This document shows, piece after piece, positions 6,024 to 10,854 of a DNA stretch of 10,854 nucleotides. A model generated the notes under the pieces. That model searched no databases. It was not told where the DNA came from and saw nothing but the letters and a program-made list of their open reading frames with translations. Position 1 is the stretch's first letter. Each line of letters begins with the position of its first letter. The DNA comes from HGM04593 sp045646845 (GTDB lineage: Bacteria; Bacteroidota; Bacteroidia; Bacteroidales; Bacteroidaceae). The position numbers and the translations under genes are program-made. Location: assembly GCA_045646845.1 (NCBI GenBank), contig JAZRLO010000050.1, positions 1-10,854 of the forward strand, read 5' to 3'.

Positions 6024-8315
6024 TCACTTGCTCAACTGCTCATGCATTGCAGCCGCCGCACGGCGTCCGTCACCCATGGCAAGGATAACCGTTGCACCGC
6101 CACGGACAATGTCGCCGCCTGCATAGATGAACGGAATAGAAGACTGCATATTGTCGTTCACGGCAATAGTATTCTTGCGTCCGAGTTCAAGACCCTCTAC
6201 CGAGGTGGGAACAAGCGGATTGGGAGAAACACCCACAGACACCACAGCCATGTCAATATCGATAGTCTCTATCGCACCCTCTACAGGCACCGGAGAACGT
6301 CGGCCCGAAGCATCAGGCTCGCCGAGTTCCATTTTTTGCAGCACAATCTGCTTTACGCAGCCCTTTTCGTCCGCTATATACTCTATAGGATTATGGAGAG
6401 TAAGGAATTCAACACCCTCCTCCTTGGCATGCTTCACCTCTTCAAGACGCGCAGGCATTTCAGCTTCGCTACGGCGATATATAATCATCGCACGCTCAGC
6501 ACCGAGACGCATTGCGGTACGTACAGAGTCCATGGCCGTATTACCGCCACCGATAACAGCCACGCGTTTGCCTATGTGCATCGGCGTATCAGTTTCGGGA
6601 TTCGACGCGTCCATAAGATTGACGCGTGTAAGATACTCGTTTGAAGAGAGGATATTTATAGAGTTCTCGCCGGGTATGTTCATGAAGTTAGGCAGGCCGG
6701 CACCCGATGCCACGAAGACACCCTGGAAGCCCTCATCCTGCAACTGTGCTATAGAAATAGTCTTGCCCACAACACAGTCTTTAACGAACTCAACACCCAT
6801 CGCGCGCAGATTCTCGATTTCGTGCTCGACGATAGAGTTCGGCAGACGGAACTCAGGAATACCATACTTGAGCACACCGCCAATCTCATGCAATGCCTCA
6901 TAAACGGTAACGGCATAGCCGAGTTTTGCCATATCACCGGCAAACGAGAGACCGGCAGGGCCTGAGCCTACAACAGCAACCTTCTTGCCGTTCGCAGCCG
7001 CCACCTGCGGAGCAGGCATTTCACCACTCTCGCGTGCGTAATCGGCAGCAAAACGCTCCAGCGCACCGATAGCAACAGCCTTGTGACCCATCTTAAGGTG
7101 GATACACTGGCTCTCGCACTGCTTCTCCTGCGGACATACACGACCACAGACAGCTGGCAATGAACTTGTCATCTTAAGCACCTGCGCAGCCTTCACAAAC
7201 TCACCGCGTTCAATATTCTTTATGAACGAAGGAATCTTTATGTTCACGGGACAGCCCTCCATACAGGCAGGTTTGGGACAATCGAGACAACGCTGTGCCT
7301 CAACCATAGCCATTTCTTTGGTGAAACCCGTATTAACCTCTTCGCGCAGTTTTGTCGCACGGTAGGCCTGTTCCAGTTCAGGCATCGGACAACGTTCTAT
7401 TGCCGTACGCTCCTTCGGCTTCATCTTTGCACGGAGTTCCGCACGCCATGGAGCGTCACGGTTGATAAGTTCATCGCACTCACTTGCACACTCCACAGCC
7501 TTGCCGAGTTTCTCGAGTTCATGAGCCTCCTCGGACTTGAACGAACCGAGACGCTGCATCATACCGTCGAAATCAACCTGATGACCATCGAATTCAGGAC
7601 CATCAACACACACAAACTTGGTCTTTCCGCCGACCGTCACACGACAGGCACCGCACATACCGGTACCATCGACCATGATGGTGTTGAGCGAAACGACCGT
7701 AGGTATATCATACTGCTTTGTAAGCTTGCAGACGAATTTCATCATTATTGCAGGACCTATAGCCACGCAATGGTCAACCTTTTCGCGTTTGATTACGCGC
7801 TCTATACCTTCTGTAACAAGACCTTTGTCTCCATAAGAACCGTCATCGGTCATAATGATAACTTCATCCGAAACCTCGCGGACCTCCTTTTCAAGGATAA
7901 TGAGGTCTTTTGAACGCCCTGCAAGCACAGAAATCACACGGTTGCCGGCCTTCTTCAACGCAGCGGCAATGGGCAACATAGGCGCAACACCCACACCACC
8001 GCCGGCACACACGACTGTACCGAAGTTCTCGATATGAGTGGCCTGACCAAGAGGACCAACAACATCGGTAATACAATCGCCCTCGTTAAGGTCACACACA
8101 CGACTGGAACTGAGACCTACCTTCTGGATAACCAGAGTTATAAGCCCCTTTTCTGGGTCGGCATGTGCAATGGTCAAAGGAATACGCTCACCCTTCTCCC
8201 CTACTCTTAGAATAACGAAGTTACCAGCCCTGTATGCCTTTGCAATAAGCGGAGCCTCAACACGCAGACGGAAAACTTTTTCCGAGAACTGCTCTTTCGA
8301 TACTATCCTGTACAT
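6024..8315 (-). CDS. Fused NfnA-NfnB type ferredoxin-NADP oxidoreductase (PyrK-like/GltD-like)
   Basis: This 763-residue protein joins two subunits that are separate in many bacteria. Residues 1 to about 285 are the NfnA/PyrK-like part: RIPLTIA (44-50) and AGGGVGVAPM (104-113) bind FAD and NAD(H), and Asp216, Cys221, Cys224 and Cys236 fit the unusual Asp-Cys3 [2Fe-2S] site known in NfnA. From about 300 on it is GltD/NfnB-like. Cys343, 346, 351 and 355 and Cys390, 394, 400 and 404 are eight cysteines for two [4Fe-4S] clusters. GSGPAG (450-455) binds FAD, GGGNTA (589-594) NADPH, and AGGDIVRGGATV (732-743) is the closing FAD motif. The likely role is cytoplasmic, flavin-bifurcating exchange between NADH, ferredoxin and NADPH. 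No glutamate synthase large subunit or PyrD gene is adjacent. Automated names such as glutamate synthase small chain or sulfide dehydrogenase are possible, but bifurcation itself is inferred. Confidence 0.92.
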   Translation of the reverse strand: MYRIVSKEQFSEKVFRLRVEAPLIAKAYRAGNFVILRVGEKGERIPLTIAHADPEKGLITLVIQKVGLSSSRVCDLNEGDCITDVVGPLGQATHIENFGTVVCAGGGVGVAPMLPIAAALKKAGNRVISVLAGRSKDLIILEKEVREVSDEVIIMTDDGSYGDKGLVTEGIERVIKREKVDHCVAIGPAIMMKFVCKLTKQYDIPTVVSLNTIMVDGTGMCGACRVTVGGKTKFVCVDGPEFDGHQVDFDGMMQRLGSFKSEEAHELEKLGKAVECASECDELINRDAPWRAELRAKMKPKERTAIERCPMPELEQAYRATKLREEVNTGFTKEMAMVEAQRCLDCPKPACMEGCPVNIKIPSFIKNIERGEFVKAAQVLKMTSSLPAVCGRVCPQEKQCESQCIHLKMGHKAVAIGALERFAADYARESGEMPAPQVAAANGKKVAVVGSGPAGLSFAGDMAKLGYAVTVYEALHEIGGVLKYGIPEFRLPNSIVEHEIENLRAMGVEFVKDCVVGKTISIAQLQDEGFQGVFVASGAGLPNFMNIPGENSINILSSNEYLTRVNLMDASNPETDTPMHIGKRVAVIGGGNTAMDSVRTAMRLGAERAMIIYRRSEAEMPARLEEVKHAKEEGVEFLTLHNPIEYIADEKGCVKQIVLQKMELGEPDASGRRSPVPVEGAIETIDIDMAVVSVGVSPNPLVPTSVEGLELGRKNTIAVNDNMQSSIPFIYAGGDIVRGGATVILAMGDGRRAAAAMHEQLSK

Positions 8316-8342
8316 AATGTCTATTATTATATTCTTTTATAT

Positions 8343-8374
8343 CAAAGGCAGACAATCCCTGCCCTTGTATTCAA
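8343..8374 (-). promoter_or_regulatory. Promoter of the NfnAB-like gene
   Basis: On the minus strand TGCCTTTG (8343-8350) matches TAnnTTTG at seven of eight positions, and a TTG (8372-8374) lies 21 bp upstream, a plausible -33 element. It would give a leader of about 20 nt. Confidence 0.4.
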
Positions 8375-8492
8375 CCGATATAACGCAGTTATCAGTGATT
8401 ACCAAGCTCATGTCATATCGACCGAATGCGAGATATCTCATACGCGATTTAAAGTTCCCTCGTCGCTACGCTCTGTCGGGATGACACGGTAC

Positions 8493-8517
8493 TCGTAACG
8501 CAACAGATGCCTTTTTA
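8493..8517. repeat. Solo right end of the 104-bp repeat
   Basis: The run GTAACGCAACAGATGCC followed by TTTTTA corresponds to the right end of both full copies (GTAACGAAGCAGATGCC and ATAACGCAGCAGATGCC, each followed by TTTTTAG). The rest of the unit is absent to its left. It has the same orientation as the full copies and lies 24 bp from the one at 8542-8645, so it may be a remnant or a second insertion end. Confidence 0.6.
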
Positions 8518-8541
8518 CCTTATTTTTATATAAAGTTCAAT

Positions 8542-8645
8542 AAAAAGTGCAGATGCAAGGCTTGCAAAAATTTTGAAAACAGGAGTTTAGTAAGCCTAAA
8601 TGACTGTTTACAAAATTGAGCATAACGCAGCAGATGCCTTTTTAG
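8542..8645. repeat. 104-bp imperfect palindromic repeat, copy next to serS stop
   Basis: This is the second full copy of the unit at 357-459, with the same AAAAAGTGCAGATGC left end and GCAGATGCCTTTTTAG right end. Its hairpin is longer: AATTTTG (8569-8575) pairs perfectly with CAAAATT (8611-8617), then an A-A mismatch, AAACA with TGTTT, the GGAG/TGAC internal loop, and TTTAG with CTAAA around TAAGC. It ends 9 nt past the serS stop codon, so it would be the proximal 3' untranslated region of serS, as the other copy is for fba. Confidence 0.8.
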
Positions 8646-8654
8646 TGGACTTTA

Positions 8655-9929
8655 TTAATCTATTATCTCAAACCCACAATACGGAACCAACGCCTTAGGA
8701 ATACGTATTCCCTCGGGAGTCTGGTTGTTCTCAAGTAGCGCAGCAACTATACGCGGAAGAGCGAGTGCAGAGCCGTTGAGAGTGTGGCAGAGTTCAGTTT
8801 TCTTGTCAGCATTGCGGTAACGGCATTTCAAGCGATTAGCCTGGTAGCTGTCGAAGTTGGAAACTGAAGAAACCTCGAGCCAACGCTGCTGAGCCTCGGA
8901 ATAAACTTCGAAGTCGAAACAAAGAGCTGCAGTAAAACTCATATCACCGCCACAAAGACGGAGGATACGGTATGGGAGTTCAAGTTTCTTGAGCAATCCC
9001 TCTACATGCTCGAGCATCTCCTTGTGCGACTCCTTGCTGTGCTCGGGAGTATCGATACGGACGATTTCAACCTTTGAGAACTCATGCAGACGGTTGAGTC
9101 CGCGTACATCCTTGCCGTATGAACCGGCCTCGCGGCGGAAACACTGTGTATATGCACAGTTCTTGATAGGAAGCTGTTTCTCATCGAGAATTACGTCGCG
9201 GTAGATATTTGTAACAGGGACCTCGGCTGTAGGAATGAGGTAAAGATCGTCGAGACCGCAGTGGTACATCTGCCCCTCCTTGTCGGGGAGCTGTCCTGTA
9301 CCGTAGCCAGATGCCGCATTCACGACTGTAGGAGGCATAATCTCTACATAGCCAGCTGCACGCGCCTCGTCGAGGAAGAAATTGATGAGCGCGCGCTGGA
9401 GCTGCGCACCCTTGCCCTTATATACAGGGAAACCTGCACCAGTAATCTTCACGCCCAAATCAAAATCAATGAGGTCATATTTCTTTGCAAGTTCCCAGTG
9501 AGGGAGAGCATTCTCGGGAAGCTGAGTCTCCATTCCACCGGTCTTCTCAACAACGTTGTCCTCGGCAGCAACACCGTCGGGTACCTCATCATAAGGAATG
9601 TTCGGTATTGTATAGAGAACCTGCTGCAACTCATCGGCAGCTGTGTCCATCTTTGCCTGAAGCTCTGTAGCTCTTGTCTTGAGAGTTGCGACATCGTTCT
9701 TCACTATTTCAGCCTCGGCAGCCTGACCGGCCTTCATAAGCTGACCGATTTTTGCAGCAAGCTGCTTGTTCTGTGCAAGGACATTATCGAGTTCCTGCTG
9801 CGCCGCACGGCGTGCCTTGTCGAGTTCAAGAACTTTCTCTATGGTTTCCTTAGCATTCTTGAAATGCTTCTTCTCAAGACCTTTGAGTACCTTCTCGGTC
9901 TCCTGTGAAATTTGTTTTAATGTTAGCAT
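8655..9929 (-). CDS. serS: Seryl-tRNA synthetase
   Basis: This 424-residue class II synthetase charges tRNA-Ser (and tRNA-Sec where present) with serine in the cytoplasm. The N-terminal long coiled-coil arm that contacts the tRNA variable arm spans about residues 10-105. The catalytic domain shows TAEVPVTN at 234-241, motif 2 FRREAGSYGKDVRGLNRLHEF at 264-284 and motif 3 GSALALPRIVAALLENNQ at 386-403. I chose the ATG at 9927-9929, giving MLTLKQI, the standard start of the family. A longer frame opens at 9986 but would overlap the likely promoter and add 19 atypical residues. The frame is intact and of normal length. It lies downstream of rplU-rpmA in the same direction but is separated by a terminator and has its own promoter candidate. 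Confidence 0.97.
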   Translation of the reverse strand: MLTLKQISQETEKVLKGLEKKHFKNAKETIEKVLELDKARRAAQQELDNVLAQNKQLAAKIGQLMKAGQAAEAEIVKNDVATLKTRATELQAKMDTAADELQQVLYTIPNIPYDEVPDGVAAEDNVVEKTGGMETQLPENALPHWELAKKYDLIDFDLGVKITGAGFPVYKGKGAQLQRALINFFLDEARAAGYVEIMPPTVVNAASGYGTGQLPDKEGQMYHCGLDDLYLIPTAEVPVTNIYRDVILDEKQLPIKNCAYTQCFRREAGSYGKDVRGLNRLHEFSKVEIVRIDTPEHSKESHKEMLEHVEGLLKKLELPYRILRLCGGDMSFTAALCFDFEVYSEAQQRWLEVSSVSNFDSYQANRLKCRYRNADKKTELCHTLNGSALALPRIVAALLENNQTPEGIRIPKALVPYCGFEIID

Positions 9930-9970
9930 AGTGTATCTGTTTTTTATAATTTCATCAATCGAAAGGCACT

Positions 9971-9980
9971 GTAACGTTAC
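9971..9980. promoter_or_regulatory. 10-bp palindrome in the serS leader
   Basis: GTAACGTTAC is a perfect palindrome between the likely -7 element and the serS start, 41 bp before the ATG. It could be an operator, but no known regulator site is recognised. Confidence 0.2.
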
Positions 9981-9997
9981 GAGCACCTACTATTTTA

Positions 9998-10029
9998 CGA
10001 AAGTACAACATTTTTCAATCATTTAACAA
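9998..10029 (-). promoter_or_regulatory. serS promoter
   Basis: On the minus strand TACTTTCG (9998-10005) matches TAnnTTTG at seven of eight positions, with a TTG (10027-10029) 21 bp upstream. The leader would be about 60 nt. No T-box or other known aminoacyl-tRNA-sensing leader is recognisable. Confidence 0.45.
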
Positions 10030-10130
10030 CAAATTGACAAAAAGTTACGCTAAAGGGCAACTTTTTTCAATCTGCAAATGGAGATAAAACAATAGAGCTG
10101 ATACTTTCACCCATTACAACACACATACAC

Positions 10131-10160
10131 AAAAAGAGGCAACCCTGTAAGGATTGCCTC
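10131..10160 (-). terminator. Intrinsic terminator after rpmA
   Basis: On the minus strand GAGGCAATCC and GGGTTGCCTC form a 10-bp stem with one G-U pair around the loop TTACA (10136-10160), followed directly by TTTTTGTG. It lies 22 bp past the rpmA stop and should end the rplU-rpmA transcript before serS. Confidence 0.85.
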
Positions 10161-10182
10161 AAACTTGCTTCGACAAGAAATA

Positions 10183-10449
10183 TCAGTTCTTCTCAGCGAT
10201 AGGAGTAACTGAAACGTAGCTCTTGTCGTTCTTGCCACGCTTGAATGTTACAACACCGTCAACCAAAGCGTAGAGAGTGTGGTCACTACCCATACCGATG
10301 TTTGCACCGGGGTTGTGAACTGTACCACGCTGACGTACGATGATATTACCGGCTTTACATACCTGGCCACCCCAGATCTTAACACCAAGTCTCTGACTTG
10401 CTGACTCACGGCCGTTCTTTGAACTACCAACACCTTTCTTATGTGCCAT
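10183..10449 (-). CDS. rpmA: 50S ribosomal protein L27
   Basis: This 88-residue protein belongs to the large ribosomal subunit, where its N-terminal tail reaches the peptidyl transferase centre. The start MAHKKGVGSSKNGRES is the conserved tail of the family, without the cleavable extension seen in Firmicutes. GVKIWGGQ (22-29), GNIIVRQRGT (34-43), PGANIGMGSDHTLYAL (47-62) and the basic C-terminal strand complete the domain. It lies 17 bp downstream of rplU, the usual pair, and a terminator follows. Confidence 0.97.
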   Translation of the reverse strand: MAHKKGVGSSKNGRESASQRLGVKIWGGQVCKAGNIIVRQRGTVHNPGANIGMGSDHTLYALVDGVVTFKRGKNDKSYVSVTPIAEKN

Positions 10450-10466
10450 AATACTTAAACTTTAAA

Positions 10467-10854
10467 TTAACCGATAACTTCCTTAACAACTAACTCTGTG
10501 AACTGCTGACGGTGACCGTTCAACTTGCGGTAGCCTTTACGACGACGCTTGTGGAACACCAACACCTTGTCACCCTTAACCAATGTAGGGTCAATTGTAC
10601 GTGTTGTAACGATGTTCTGACCGTCCTTAGACTTGCGAACAATCTTCTGCTCACGAACATTGCCGATATAGCAAACTACCTTTGCGCCTTCTACAGTAGG
10701 AGCACCTACAGTAACAGCACCATCCTTATCCAACAACAACACGCGGTCAAACTCTACGGTTGTGTCATTCTGAGCACCCTTGATGTGGTGCACGAACAGC
10801 TTCTTACCAGCCTCAGCCTTGAACTGCTGTCCATTAATCTCAACAATTGCGTAC
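10467..10854 (-). CDS. rplU: 50S ribosomal protein L21, start cut by the window edge, with an insertion
   Basis: L21 binds 23S rRNA in the large subunit. The frame continues past a GTG (10791-10793) up to the edge: YAIVEINGQQFKAEAGKKLF, then VHHIKGAQ. Position 10854 is the last base of what must be the ATG, so only two bases are missing and the full protein would be 129 residues. The conserved end VFHKRRRKGYRKLNGHRQQFTEL is present. Bacterial L21 is usually about 103-106 residues. The excess is a basic, polar segment between KVVC and LVKGDKV (about residues 63-90, near 10587-10667), where relatives, as I remember them, have only a few residues. The frame is unbroken through it. The gene is first in the pair with rpmA; its promoter lies outside the window. 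Confidence 0.95.
   Translation of the reverse strand, partial: YAIVEINGQQFKAEAGKKLFVHHIKGAQNDTTVEFDRVLLLDKDGAVTVGAPTVEGAKVVCYIGNVREQKIVRKSKDGQNIVTTRTIDPTLVKGDKVLVFHKRRRKGYRKLNGHRQQFTELVVKEVIG

Larger units (their letters stand above)
8316..8654. other. Repeat-rich intergenic region between serS and the oxidoreductase gene
   Basis: This 339-bp gap has no gene I can support. It holds, from left to right, the promoter of the oxidoreductase gene, a 10-bp palindrome GAGATATCTC (8430-8439), the modules CGCTACGCTC (8464-8473) and GGATGACA (8479-8486), a solo right end of the 104-bp repeat (8493-8517) and a full copy (8542-8645). No separate strong hairpin terminator for serS is seen, so the repeat itself, which ends in a T run on the minus strand, may serve. 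Confidence 0.6.

Noticed and set aside
8170..8484. 104-codon plus-strand frame across the oxidoreductase start and the following gap
   Set aside because: Its first half is antisense to the conserved flavin domain and its end runs into repeats; no motif is seen.
357..8645. CRISPR array or phage attachment sites as the explanation of the repeats
   Set aside because: The two full copies are 8 kb apart, imperfect, palindromic and without regular spacers. The genes between them are core functions with no integrase or phage gene.
9930..9986. Longer serS start that would add 19 residues
   Set aside because: The added residues are not typical of SerRS, and MLTLKQI at 9929 is the family's normal N-terminus. 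The longer start would also leave almost no leader after the likely promoter.

Overview
The window is ordinary chromosomal DNA from a member of the Bacteroidales, close to Prevotella, Bacteroides or Muribaculaceae by protein likeness. I infer this from the rplU-rpmA-serS and udk-transglycosylase gene orders, the fused NfnAB-type oxidoreductase, the lack of Shine-Dalgarno sequences before the starts, and several upstream matches to the Bacteroidetes -7 element TAnnTTTG. I cannot place it to genus.

Layout. Positions 1-470 are intergenic and rich in repeats. They end in a terminator and a 103-bp repeat just past the stop of fba (class II fructose-bisphosphate aldolase, minus strand, 471-1469). 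A large secreted protein of unknown function (minus, 1720-4029) follows, with its own bidirectional terminator. A 509-bp divergent intergenic region then leads into a two-gene plus-strand operon: udk (uridine kinase, 4539-5147) and a membrane-anchored lytic transglycosylase (5152-5943). This operon converges on a 763-residue NfnA-NfnB fusion (minus, 6024-8315), and the two share a 22-bp perfect-stem terminator. A second repeat-rich gap (8316-8654) precedes serS (minus, 8655-9929). Last come rpmA (L27) and rplU (L21) on the minus strand. rplU loses only the first two bases of its start codon to the window edge.

The genes are housekeeping: glycolysis and gluconeogenesis, pyrimidine salvage, peptidoglycan turnover, NADH/NADPH/ferredoxin balance, tRNA charging and ribosome structure. 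They are not one pathway. Only udk with the transglycosylase and rplU with rpmA look co-transcribed. The unknown gene is visibly richer in A+T than its neighbours and probably evolves faster.

The most interesting material is not coding. A roughly 104-bp imperfectly palindromic repeat occurs twice, each time ending about 10 nt past a stop codon (fba and serS) in the same orientation. A diverged third copy of its core keeps the internal-loop bases while both stems changed in a compensating way. A solo right end and a second short module recur in the same order in both gaps. This looks like a dispersed REP/MITE-like family or a structured 3'-UTR element. A second notable point is an insertion of about 24 residues in ribosomal protein L21.
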